64,000 nt of DNA from Kiloniella laminariae (GTDB taxonomy: Bacteria > Pseudomonadota > Alphaproteobacteria > Kiloniellales > Kiloniellaceae): assembly GCF_027214005.1 (NCBI RefSeq), contig NZ_JAPWGY010000002.1, positions 521,860-585,859 on the forward strand. Direction: 5' to 3'. A program made the position numbers and the translations under genes. Of the stretch, positions 18,021-26,315 are shown one piece after another. The notes below the pieces were generated by a model. It was not told where the DNA came from. It did not search any database and worked only from the letters and a program-made list of their open reading frames with translations. How positions within the stretch are numbered: the stretch's first letter is position 1; each line of letters starts with the position of its first letter.

Positions 18021-18146
18021 GATAATATTTTCCGATACAGAAATGAAAGAAGCCCGGCTGCCACACGAAAATCAGGTCGACCAACGAAAGGCAAGCAGGC
18101 ATAGTGGGCAACTACACGGGTAAAGGCAAAGCCTATTCCCACACAA

Positions 18147-18788
18147 TCAGGTGAGCAGAAATGCCTCGACCTCAGTCAGATCACCCGGTTTGTTGGCATT
18201 GAAAAAGGGATCGAGTTTTTGCCCGGCAATCTCGAGATCAGCAAAAACCGCCTCTGCTATTCCATGCCGGGCAGTCCAGAGATCTACTTTTCGCACTTCG
18301 TCTTCGACAAGCGCCTGTCTAAGGTCTGCACGCAGATGAACCGACCAGAGCCCGACGACAGGGTGACTTCTCCCCCTTGAAACAGCGCATGCCAGGGGTA
18401 GTTTTTCCTGTTCAGCCGCTGATTTAAGCCGTTTAACCAGATCCTGCGGAATCAAAGGGGCGTCACAAGGCACCGAGACAAGCCACTTTATGTCAGGATG
18501 GTGCTCTGCAAACCACTCCATCGCTGTCAGGATTCCGGCAAGGGGACCTGGGTGTCCTTCGAGCACATCCACAGCAACAGGCAGATGATGTTCCGCAAAT
18601 CGCGCTGGATCGCCGTTGGCATTGATGAGCAGAGGTCCGACCTGAGGTATTATCCGGCCCAGAACCCTTTGCAGTAATGTTTGGCCTGCCAGCAACTTGA
18701 GACTTTTATCCCCTCCCCCCATGCGGCGGGCCAGGCCTCCTGCCAGGATAACGCCAGCCACATCGTGCTGCCGAACAAGGGTACTCAT
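18147..18788 (-). CDS. mobA: Molybdenum cofactor guanylyltransferase
   Basis: 213 residues. MobA transfers GMP to molybdopterin to make the bis-MGD cofactor of DMSO-reductase-family enzymes such as formate dehydrogenase. The nucleotide-binding motif GVILAGGLARRMGGGDKSL is intact, followed by VDVLEGHPGPLAGILTAM and VPCDAPLIP. It overlaps fdhD by four bases (ATGA), matching their joint role in formate dehydrogenase maturation. Confidence 0.93.
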   Translation of the reverse strand: MSTLVRQHDVAGVILAGGLARRMGGGDKSLKLLAGQTLLQRVLGRIIPQVGPLLINANGDPARFAEHHLPVAVDVLEGHPGPLAGILTAMEWFAEHHPDIKWLVSVPCDAPLIPQDLVKRLKSAAEQEKLPLACAVSRGRSHPVVGLWSVHLRADLRQALVEDEVRKVDLWTARHGIAEAVFADLEIAGQKLDPFFNANKPGDLTEVEAFLLT

Positions 18789-19753
18789 GATTTTTCCGAT
18801 CCACGGCTGGCGGCACGTTGATGGCGACTGTCTTCTTCCTCCAGATCATTTTCATCATGATCAAAAACAATTCGCTCCTGCCCGGCCAGCGCCGTAAAAC
18901 GTCGCCCTTTGGCCCGGCCAATCAAAGTCAGACCGGCCTGTCGCGCCAGGTCTACTCCCCAGGCAGTAAAGCCGGACCGGGAAACCAGTATCGGAATGCC
19001 CATATGAACGGTTTTGATCACCATCTCCGAGGTCAGCCGCCCGGTTGTGTAAAAAATCTTGTCTTCAGCGCTGATCCCCTTCAAGAACATATAACCCGCG
19101 ATCTTGTCCACCGCATTGTGACGGCCAACATCCTCGACATAGATCAAGGGCTTGTCGCCATGGCACAGAACACAGCCATGAATGGCACCCGCCTCCAGAT
19201 AAAGACTGGGCGCGGCATTGATCTTGCGGCTGAGGGTATAGATCCAGGACGTATGTATGCGTGCCTCAGCAGAAAGGACGATATCCTCGAACTTTTCCAT
19301 CAGGTCCCCAAAAACTGTTCCCTGCGCACAGCCAGAGGTCCGGGTTTTCTTTTTCAGCTTTTCCTCATAGTTGGTCGTACGCTCTGTCCGCACAACAACC
19401 AGATCAAGTTCTTCATCAACTTCAATCGCCGTAATCACATCGTCCAGCTTGAGCATATTCTGGTTCAGCAAATATCCCACAGCAAGGTAATCAGGGTAAT
19501 CCCCGATGGTCATCATGGTGACAATTTCCTGGCCATTGAGAAAAAGCGTCAGTGGTTTCTCGATCACAACCGGTATTTCTATCGTTTTGCCATCCTGATC
19601 CGTTCCCAATACCTGCTCGGTCAATCCACTATTTTCCGGGTCGGGTCGCAACAGAAAATCTTTCAACAGCGCCGGGTCTGCCTTGGAGACACCCCGTCTA
19701 ACCAGAGGTATTTCTGTCTTCGTATTTTTAGAGGATGCAGGTTTGTCGTTCAT
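18785..19753 (-). CDS. fdhD: Formate dehydrogenase accessory sulfurtransferase FdhD
   Basis: 322 residues. FdhD moves sulfur from IscS to the Mo/W-bisPGD of formate dehydrogenase. Family blocks are present: EIPVVIEKPLTLFLNGQEIVTMM, AVGYLLNQ, HTSWIYTLSRKI, AGAIHGCVLCHGD, VEDVGRHNAVDKIAGYM, TTGRLTSEMVIK. The usual CxxC loop appears as TSGCAQGTVFG, with only the first cysteine. The first about 25 and last about 25 residues are charged extensions. Translationally coupled to mobA and divergent from tupBCA. Sulfur transfer with one loop cysteine is plausible, since one cysteine is dominant in this family. Confidence 0.93.
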   Translation of the reverse strand: MNDKPASSKNTKTEIPLVRRGVSKADPALLKDFLLRPDPENSGLTEQVLGTDQDGKTIEIPVVIEKPLTLFLNGQEIVTMMTIGDYPDYLAVGYLLNQNMLKLDDVITAIEVDEELDLVVVRTERTTNYEEKLKKKTRTSGCAQGTVFGDLMEKFEDIVLSAEARIHTSWIYTLSRKINAAPSLYLEAGAIHGCVLCHGDKPLIYVEDVGRHNAVDKIAGYMFLKGISAEDKIFYTTGRLTSEMVIKTVHMGIPILVSRSGFTAWGVDLARQAGLTLIGRAKGRRFTALAGQERIVFDHDENDLEEEDSRHQRAASRGSEKS

Positions 19754-19989
19754 CAGGATCTCGAATAAACTCTCTCAGTCGGGACAATAGGCTTTGGTAT
19801 TTGGTAACGGAAGTTCTGACAAGAAGATTAAACCACTATGTCCCCTGCCAGAAAATCAAACAAGAGTGGCTCTATTCGTGAAAAGCTATCTGATATTAGA
19901 AAATTCCCATAAGGCTTTTCTCTGCAGATATAGTAGACAGGCACGCAGCATTTAACCCTTCATAAATTCAGGGACTGTTCCATCCGCGA
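19754..19989. promoter_or_regulatory. Divergent promoter region fdhD / tupB
   Basis: About 236 bases that must hold start signals for fdhD-mobA (-) and tupBCA (+). I looked for a ModE/TunR-type inverted repeat and for a Moco riboswitch and recognised neither. Confidence 0.4.
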
Positions 19990-20694
19990 ATGAACGATTT
20001 TTCCCAGGCATTCAGTCTCTCTCTCGACCTGATTTTTTCGCTCGACGCCCGTCTGGCCGAAATTGTCCTGCTCAGCCTCCGCGTCAGCCTTTCTGCCGTG
20101 CTCATTGCAACGCTTATCGGTCTGCCTCTGGGTGCAGCACTGGCGACACTGCGCTTTCCCGGACGCCGGACAGTAAACGCCTTTCTCAGCTCGCTCATGG
20201 GCTTGCCTCCCGTGGTGGTCGGGCTGGTGGTTTATCTGCTCCTTTCCAGATCCGGCCCCATGGGGTCGCTGGGATTACTCTTTACCCCCACGGCCATGAT
20301 CATTGCCCAGAGCCTGTTGATAACACCCATCATTGCCAGCCTGGCCCGTCAGGTCAGCGAAGATCTCTGGGGTGAATATCGCGACCAGTTGACCTCGCTG
20401 GGCTGCGAGCCTCTTCGCGCGGTTCCGACAATTCTCTGGGATGGACGCTATCGCCTGACCACCGCGGTACTGGCCGGTTTTGGCCGCGCTACAGCCGAGG
20501 TCGGGGCCGTGATGATCGTCGGCGGCAATATCGACCATGTTACCCGCGTCATGACCACGACCATTGCCCTGGAGACTTCCAAAGGGAATCTTTCGCTAGC
20601 TTTGGCACTGGGCATGATCCTGATCACCCTGTCCCTGACCATCAATGTGGCCACTTTTATGATCCGTGATCAGGTTAAGGGGGAAAGCCTGTGA
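19990..20694 (+). CDS. tupB: Tungstate ABC transporter permease
   Basis: 234 residues with five to six membrane segments. LIGLPLGAALATLRFPGRR, GLPPVVVGLVVYLLLSRSGP and the EAA-like loop around ALETSKGNLSLALALGMIL match the TupB family. It overlaps tupC by four bases. Together with TupC and TupA it imports tungstate (or molybdate) for the cofactor made by MobA and delivered with FdhD, encoded divergently. The start at ATG 19990 has no close Shine-Dalgarno, so an alternative start is possible. Confidence 0.9.
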   Translation: MNDFSQAFSLSLDLIFSLDARLAEIVLLSLRVSLSAVLIATLIGLPLGAALATLRFPGRRTVNAFLSSLMGLPPVVVGLVVYLLLSRSGPMGSLGLLFTPTAMIIAQSLLITPIIASLARQVSEDLWGEYRDQLTSLGCEPLRAVPTILWDGRYRLTTAVLAGFGRATAEVGAVMIVGGNIDHVTRVMTTTIALETSKGNLSLALALGMILITLSLTINVATFMIRDQVKGESL

Positions 20695-21407
20695 CCTTGC
20701 CCGGCTCTATTCTCCCCCTGAAGCTGATTGACCTCACCTATGCAGTTGATGGCCAGAAGCTGGTTCAAAACCTGACACTCGAATTTACCCAGGGACCAAA
20801 AACCCTGATCCTGGGCCCGAACGGTGCGGGAAAATCCTTAACTCTGCGTATGGCCCACGGCTTGCTCAAACCGACTTCAGGCCAAGTCCAGTGGCAACAA
20901 CGCCACCCCCAACGTCATCAGGCCATGGTCTTTCAACGCCCGGTCATGCTGCGCCGATCCGCTGCTGCAAATATTGACTATGCCCTCGGCCTGAAGGGGC
21001 TGGGAAAAGCCGAAGCGGCAGAACTTCGCAACGAAGTACTTGCCAAAACCGGATTGTCGGGAATTGCAACACGCCCTGCGCGCGTGCTGTCCATCGGCGA
21101 ACAACAGCGTCTGGCCATTGCCCGTGCCTGGGCACTCCGGCCTCAGGTACTGTTTCTTGATGAACCCACTGCCAGTCTTGACCCCAAGGCAACACGGGCA
21201 ATTGAGGATCTGATCGAGACCATTCACGCAGCCGGAACAAAAATCATCATGTCGACCCACGATATGGGCCAGGCAAAACGGCTGGCTGACGAAATCATAT
21301 TCCTCAATCAGGGTGTTCTTTCTGAACGCACAGCAGCCAGCGATTTTTTCACGAGCCCCCACAGTGCAGAAGGGCGGGCTTTCCTCGAAGGAGAACTTCT
21401 TCTCTGA
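20691..21407 (+). CDS. tupC: Tungstate ABC transporter ATP-binding protein
   Basis: 238 residues from GTG 20691 after a GGGGGA site. Walker A is GPNGAGKSLTL. The signature is degenerate: VLSIGEQQRLAIARAW in place of LSGGQ, as often in TupC/PhnC-like ATPases. Walker B is VLFLDEPTASLDP. QRPVMLRRSAAANIDYAL forms the Q-loop region. Coupled to tupB. Confidence 0.9.
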   Translation: MTLPGSILPLKLIDLTYAVDGQKLVQNLTLEFTQGPKTLILGPNGAGKSLTLRMAHGLLKPTSGQVQWQQRHPQRHQAMVFQRPVMLRRSAAANIDYALGLKGLGKAEAAELRNEVLAKTGLSGIATRPARVLSIGEQQRLAIARAWALRPQVLFLDEPTASLDPKATRAIEDLIETIHAAGTKIIMSTHDMGQAKRLADEIIFLNQGVLSERTAASDFFTSPHSAEGRAFLEGELLL

Positions 21408-21455
21408 AGACCTGTCCCTGAAAACACTCATCAATTAAACGAATGACCAACTAAA

Positions 21456-22283
21456 ATGATTATGAAAATAAATAGATTTTTCGCTTACCTCCTTGCGACC
21501 TTACTGGTTTTAAACACAAATATCGCCTTTGCAGCGGATCGTTATATCGTTGTCGCCTCAACGACCTCTACCGAAAACTCCGGCCTGTTTTCCTATATCC
21601 TTCCGATTTTTACCGAGAAATCAGGTATCGAAGTGCGGGTTGTCGCCAAGGGCACGGGCAAAGCCATCCGTATGGCCCAGGACGGGGATGCCGATGTGCT
21701 TTTTGTCCATCACAAACCTTCCGAGGAAAAATTTGTCACGGAAGGTTACGGCCTGCAGCGCTTTGATGTCATGTACAACGATTTTATCCTTGTGGGTCCT
21801 GATAGTGATCCTGCAGGCGTGGCTGGAAATTCCGATATTACAGCGGCCTTCAAGCAGATTGCTGATAAAGAAGCCTTGTTTGCCTCGCGCGGTGATGACA
21901 GCGGAACCCACAAAAAAGAACAGGGTCTGTGGAAAAAAGCTGGCGTAGACTATGAAGCTGCTTCTGGGAAATGGTATCGTGCAACCGGTCAGGGAATGGG
22001 CGCCACACTCAATGCCGCTGTAGCCATGGGTGCCTATGCGCTTTCTGACCGCGCCACCTGGATTGCCTTTAAAAACAAGGGCGATTTCAGCATTGTTTCC
22101 GAAGGTAGCCCCCTGTTGTTCAATCAGTATGGCGTCATACTGGTCAATCCGGAAAAACATCCCCATGTCAAAGCCGAAGAGGGCCAGGCCTTTATCGACT
22201 GGGTCCTTTCCAAAGAGGGACAGGATGCTATCGCTTCCTTTAAGCTGGAGGGAGAACAACTGTTTTTCACAAACGCCCAATAG
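21456..22283 (+). CDS. tupA: Tungstate ABC transporter substrate-binding protein
   Basis: 275 residues with a signal peptide (cleavage after IAFA). The TupA hallmark VVASTTSTENSGLFSYILP is present; TTTS/TTSTENS residues ligate tungstate. Further family blocks are VVAKGTGKAIRMAQDGDADVL, FVSRGDDSGTHKKE (here FASRGDDSGTHKKE), and YALSDRATWIAF. This identifies the transporter as tungstate-type rather than ModA-type molybdate. The operon ends in a strong hairpin. Confidence 0.94.
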   Translation: MIMKINRFFAYLLATLLVLNTNIAFAADRYIVVASTTSTENSGLFSYILPIFTEKSGIEVRVVAKGTGKAIRMAQDGDADVLFVHHKPSEEKFVTEGYGLQRFDVMYNDFILVGPDSDPAGVAGNSDITAAFKQIADKEALFASRGDDSGTHKKEQGLWKKAGVDYEAASGKWYRATGQGMGATLNAAVAMGAYALSDRATWIAFKNKGDFSIVSEGSPLLFNQYGVILVNPEKHPHVKAEEGQAFIDWVLSKEGQDAIASFKLEGEQLFFTNAQ

Positions 22284-22310
22284 AATTGTTCCCGATCTGA
22301 ACCGGTTTGC

Positions 22311-22346
22311 GCGGCAGCCCTGACAAAATATTGTCAGGGCTGCCGC
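22311..22346 (+). terminator. Rho-independent terminator of tupBCA
   Basis: A 16-base perfect inverted repeat, GCGGCAGCCCTGACAA and its complement, with a four-base loop, followed by TTGT. Located 28 bases after tupA. Confidence 0.88.
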
Positions 22347-22459
22347 TTGTATGTCTGAGTAAAGGCCTTGGGCAGAATAAGACCATTAAAAACGTCCCAG
22401 ACTTCATAAAATTCATCCGGGCAAACAGATTAAGAACTTGCTTTCGACGGAGCGAACCT

Positions 22460-22520
22460 GATTATTACGGGATAATAACGCAGGGGAGAATCCCCTCATA
22501 TCCCCACAGGGGCTCTCTTG
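22460..22520 (+). promoter_or_regulatory. Leader with two short GC hairpins before the COG2984 transporter
   Basis: GGGGAGAATCCCC (about 22483-22495) and CCCCACAGGGG (about 22502-22512) can each fold, and their arms can also pair with each other, giving alternative structures. The layout suggests an attenuator or RNA switch, but I could not match it to a known riboswitch class. Confidence 0.3.
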
Positions 22521-22556
22521 GCACCAATGAATGATATTCTGAACTGGAGGCATATT

Positions 22557-23531
22557 ATGAATTCCAAGCGCTTTGGATCAAAAATCCTGGCCGCAGGCGT
22601 TGCTCTCGGTCTGTCGCTGCCTTTGATGGCACAGGCTGCAGATGTAACAGTGGCGACAACGGCCATTGTTGAACACCCTGCTCTTGATGCCGTACGCGAT
22701 GGTGTACGTGACGAACTTAAAGCCAACGGCTTTGAAGAAGGCAAAAACCTGACTTTTATCTATAAAAGCGCCCAGGGAAATCCGGCTACTGCTGCGCAGA
22801 TCGCCCGTGAATACGTTGGCGACGCGCCAGATGTTATTGTTCCGATTGCAACGCCATCAGCGCAAGCCGTCGTCGCCGCGACCCCGGACATTCCGGTCGT
22901 CTTCTCTGCTGTAACCGACCCTGTTGCAGCCAAACTGGTCGCAGGAGAAGGCTCCTCCGGCACCAACGTGACCGGCGTCAGCGATCTTTCTCCAATTGAC
23001 CAGCACATTGCCCTGATCAAGGAACTGACCCCGGATGCAAAAACCATCGGTGTGCCTTATAATCCAGGGGAAGCCAACTCGGTTGTCCTGCTTGATCTCG
23101 TCAAGAAACACGGCGAGGCTGCCGGGTATAAAGTGATCGAATCTCCTGCAACTAAAACGGGGGAAGTCCTGACCGCAGCCCAGAACCTGATCGGGCAGGC
23201 TGATGTAATCTATGTCGCAACCGACAACACCATTATTTCCGCGTTTGAGGCTGTTGTGAAAGTCGGCGTCGAGAACCAGATCCCGGTCTATGCCGGGGAT
23301 ACGGACTCCGTCAAACGTGGCGCCATGGCTGCTCTTGGTTTTGACTACTACGATGTCGGCCGCCAGACCGGCAAGATCGTCGTTGATATCCTCAACGGCA
23401 AAAAGGCCGGCGAGATTGCTTTCCAGGGTGTGAGCAAAACCAACCTTTTCGTCAATCCTGCCATGGCTGCCAAGATGGGTGTAACCCTGTCTGACGACGT
23501 TATCGCACGTGCGGCTGAAGTCGTTGAATAA
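22557..23531 (+). CDS. ABC transporter substrate-binding protein, COG2984 (TrpX/YnjB-like)
   Basis: 324 residues from ATG 22557, preceded by CTGGAGG. Signal peptide ending MAQA. Typical COG2984 features: VATTAIVEHPALDAVRDGVRDEL, GNPATAAQIAREY, DVIVPIATPSAQAVVAATPDIP, VFSAVTDPVAAKLV, GVPYNPGEANSV, and GAMAALGFDYYDVGRQTG. Relatives bind aromatic amino acids or other small amines; the substrate here is not resolved. It starts a three-gene operon with a permease and an ATPase; a hairpin separates it from the permease. Confidence 0.9.
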   Translation: MNSKRFGSKILAAGVALGLSLPLMAQAADVTVATTAIVEHPALDAVRDGVRDELKANGFEEGKNLTFIYKSAQGNPATAAQIAREYVGDAPDVIVPIATPSAQAVVAATPDIPVVFSAVTDPVAAKLVAGEGSSGTNVTGVSDLSPIDQHIALIKELTPDAKTIGVPYNPGEANSVVLLDLVKKHGEAAGYKVIESPATKTGEVLTAAQNLIGQADVIYVATDNTIISAFEAVVKVGVENQIPVYAGDTDSVKRGAMAALGFDYYDVGRQTGKIVVDILNGKKAGEIAFQGVSKTNLFVNPAMAAKMGVTLSDDVIARAAEVVE

Positions 23532-23576
23532 GACATTCGCCGCTTCTTGCTTGTCTGGAAGCTGGTGATACGTTTA

Positions 23577-23619
23577 AAAAGTGACGGAGTTCCCTGATCG
23601 GAATTTCGTCACTTTCTTT
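23577..23619 (+). terminator. Intercistronic hairpin/terminator after the binding-protein gene
   Basis: AAAGTGACGGAGTTCC pairs with GGAATTTCGTCACTTT, then CTTTAAAA. It lies between the binding-protein and permease genes and probably gives excess binding protein. Confidence 0.75.
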
Positions 23620-23677
23620 AAAAGAAGACCCTGAATTTTATGTTCGCCGATATCTCGAAATCCAGAGGCCAGCCCTT

Positions 23678-24574
23678 ATGAATATCGTTTCCTTGATGGG
23701 GGCCGTAGAACTGGGCCTTATTTTTGGTTTGATTGCCCTGGCAGTCTTCCTCTCCTTTCGGGTTCTGGATTTTCCGGACCTGACAATTGATGGCAGCTTC
23801 CCTCTTGGTGCTGCAGTTTGCGCCACCATGATTATTGGCGGCAGCAGCCCGCTTCTGGCAACACTTGTGGCCTTTATCGCCGGGGGAATTGCCGGGCTGG
23901 TCACGGCTTTTTTGCACCTGCGCTTCAAGATCATGAATCTGCTGGCCTCCATTCTGACCATGATCGCCCTCTATTCGATCAATCTGAGAATAATGGGGCG
24001 CCCTAATCTCGCGCTGATTACAGAAGATACTATTCTGACGCCTTTTCTGGGGCTTGATATAAAGATGTATCTGCTCAAGCCTCTTGTCGCTGGTGTTATC
24101 GTTCTGGTTGTCGCGCTGATTGTTGCCCGTTTTCTCAACTCGGATTACGGACTGTCCATGCGCGCGACCGGGGCCAACCAGAAGATGGCCCGTGCCCAGG
24201 GTATTGACACCAACCGGACAACCTATGTCGGCATGGCCCTTTCCAATGCCCTAGTCGGATTGGCTGGTGCTCTCTTTGCCCAGATGAACGGCTTTGCCGA
24301 TATCACCATCGGCACAGGCACCATCGTCATTGGACTGGCTGCCCTGATTGCCGGAGAGGCCCTTTTCTCGACCCGTGGCATGCTCCTGGCCGTCCTTGCC
24401 TGTATTTTTGGCTCTGTTGTCTATCGTCTTGCCATCGCTTTTGCCCTGAAGGCCGATGCCATCGGCCTTCAGTCTTCAGACCTTAATCTGGTTACGGCTG
24501 TTCTCGTGGTTATCGCACTGGTTCTGCCAGGGGCAAAGAATCCTCTCAAGAACCTCATGAAGCGGGGGAAATAA
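23678..24574 (+). CDS. ABC transporter permease, COG4120
   Basis: 298 residues, eight or more membrane segments. The branched-chain-type permease pattern is visible: LIFGLIALAVFLSFRVLDFPDLTIDGSF, then YGLSMRATGANQKMARAQGID and GLAALIAGEALF. COG4120 permeases always pair with COG2984 and COG1101, as here. It is two bases from the ATPase gene. Confidence 0.9.
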   Translation: MNIVSLMGAVELGLIFGLIALAVFLSFRVLDFPDLTIDGSFPLGAAVCATMIIGGSSPLLATLVAFIAGGIAGLVTAFLHLRFKIMNLLASILTMIALYSINLRIMGRPNLALITEDTILTPFLGLDIKMYLLKPLVAGVIVLVVALIVARFLNSDYGLSMRATGANQKMARAQGIDTNRTTYVGMALSNALVGLAGALFAQMNGFADITIGTGTIVIGLAALIAGEALFSTRGMLLAVLACIFGSVVYRLAIAFALKADAIGLQSSDLNLVTAVLVVIALVLPGAKNPLKNLMKRGK

Positions 24575-24575
24575 A

Positions 24576-25370
24576 ATGATTGCTGTACAGGACCTCCGCA
24601 TCACGTTTGGCAAAGGTACCGCGATAGAAAACAAGGCTCTGCAAGGTGTTGATCTGACAGTTGCCAATGGTGAGTTTGTCACCGTCATCGGCTCAAACGG
24701 GGCGGGAAAATCAACCCTGATGAACTGCCTGACCGGAGAATTGATTGCCGACAGTGGCTCTATTGTCATTGGTGATCAGGAGGTATCCCGCTGGAATGCC
24801 GCCAAGCGCAGTCGTCTGGTATCCCGGGTGTTTCAGGATCCTCTGGCAGGAACCTGCGAGAACCTGACCATCGAGGAAAACCTTGCTCTGGCTCATTCCC
24901 GGGGTACAAACCGGGGTTTTGGCCGGGCAATCAACAACTACAAGCGGGAACTTTTCCGCGAACGCCTGTCCCGTTTGCGGCTGGGACTTGAAAGCCGCCT
25001 TGAAGACAAGATGGGACTGCTCAGTGGCGGGCAGCGCCAGGCCGTCAGTCTGATTATGGCGACACTTCAACCGACAAAAACCCTGCTACTTGATGAACAC
25101 ACTGCTGCGCTTGACCCACGCATGCAGGCCTTTGTTTTGGAACTCACCCACGATCTGGTTGAGGAGGAAGGTATGACGACCCTGATGATTACCCATTCCA
25201 TGGGACAGGCCCTCCAGTTCGGCAGCAGAACAGTCATGCTGCATGAAGGTCAGGTGGTTCTGGACGTTTCTGGTCAGGAACGCAGCAAGATGACCATCCA
25301 CGATCTGGTTGATATGTTCGCCAAAGTACGCGGCGAACAACTCGACAGCGACAGCCTCCTTCTGGGGTAG
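24576..25370 (+). CDS. ABC transporter ATP-binding protein, COG1101
   Basis: 264 residues. Walker A GSNGAGKSTL, Q-loop FQDPLAGTCENLTIEENLALA (typical COG1101), signature LLSGGQRQAVSLIMATL, and Walker B-like LLLDEHTAALDP. The His in DEH replaces the usual Pro, as in COG1101 members. Completes the three-gene transporter. Confidence 0.9.
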   Translation: MIAVQDLRITFGKGTAIENKALQGVDLTVANGEFVTVIGSNGAGKSTLMNCLTGELIADSGSIVIGDQEVSRWNAAKRSRLVSRVFQDPLAGTCENLTIEENLALAHSRGTNRGFGRAINNYKRELFRERLSRLRLGLESRLEDKMGLLSGGQRQAVSLIMATLQPTKTLLLDEHTAALDPRMQAFVLELTHDLVEEEGMTTLMITHSMGQALQFGSRTVMLHEGQVVLDVSGQERSKMTIHDLVDMFAKVRGEQLDSDSLLLG

Positions 25371-25374
25371 GATT

Positions 25375-26211
25375 ATGATTTGCCTGAAGACAGCTATGAG
25401 GATGATCCCAAAAGGGGTCATCCTTTTTTGTTTAGTACTGTTTCTGGCACCGATAACAAAAACAGGCGGAGCCAGGGCAACCGATACCGCGCGGATCGAA
25501 TGCTTCAAACTGCTGCTTTGTTACACGACAGTAGAGAACAACCGCTCTGCCTGGCTCTCCTTGCAAAATGATTTTCCCTTTCCTATCCGGATCTCGCTAG
25601 AACTCACCGGACACAATACCGAACCTGGAAAATTCGCGCTCAATTTGCCTCTTCCTGCCGGAGGCAAGCAGGTTCTTTTTTCATTAAGGGCCAAACGGGG
25701 AACAAACTGGTATTACCGCTGGACTTCTGAAGTCCACCCGGATTTCCCCTTCACGGGACACGATCCGGAATTGCTCTATGACCTGCCGTTTGCCGCACAA
25801 CATGCCTTTCCCGTTAGCCAGCCCCCCGGCGGTCAACTGAGCCACTTTGGACCGCAACAATGGGCCATCGACTGGGCAATGCCTGAAGGCACAGAAATTC
25901 TTGCCGCCCGTGAAGGAAGAGTTATTGCCACACGCAAAAATTCTGATCAAGGAGGCCCTAACGAAAGCTCCAAGGGAGAAGAAAACTTCATCTGGATTGT
26001 CCATCCGGACGGAACAGTTGGCAATTACCTGCATCTTCAGAAAGATGGTGTTGTCGTTTCAGTCGGCGATGCCGTCCACAGAGGCCAGCTTATCGGTTAC
26101 TCAGGCAACACCGGCTTTTCTACCAGCCCTCATCTTCACTTTCATGTTTCCAGTGCCCGGAAAACCGGCCCGGCTTTTCAAAGCCACCCGGTTAATTTCA
26201 AGAATCCATAA
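25375..26211 (+). CDS. M23 family metallopeptidase (LytM domain), secreted
   Basis: 278 residues from ATG 25375, five bases after the previous stop. N-terminal hydrophobic segment (GVILFCLVLFLAPI), probably a signal peptide or anchor. A beta-rich middle region follows. The LytM domain has QQWAIDWAMPEGTEILAAREGRV, HPDGTVGNYLHLQ and the zinc motif SPHLHFHV. The first zinc-ligand His of classical LytM (HxxxD) is not obvious, because the spacing reads QQWAID; so activity needs checking. M23 enzymes cut peptidoglycan cross-links. First of several envelope genes on this strand. Confidence 0.85.
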   Translation: MICLKTAMRMIPKGVILFCLVLFLAPITKTGGARATDTARIECFKLLLCYTTVENNRSAWLSLQNDFPFPIRISLELTGHNTEPGKFALNLPLPAGGKQVLFSLRAKRGTNWYYRWTSEVHPDFPFTGHDPELLYDLPFAAQHAFPVSQPPGGQLSHFGPQQWAIDWAMPEGTEILAAREGRVIATRKNSDQGGPNESSKGEENFIWIVHPDGTVGNYLHLQKDGVVVSVGDAVHRGQLIGYSGNTGFSTSPHLHFHVSSARKTGPAFQSHPVNFKNP

Positions 26212-26315
26212 CACCCTCTACAAGAAGTAAAACTACGCGTTTTGCGATAAAGTTGCTAAGCTGTTGAAAACCGGGCAGTCGCCCAGGGACATTTTTCAGA
26301 CACGATCAGGAGACC

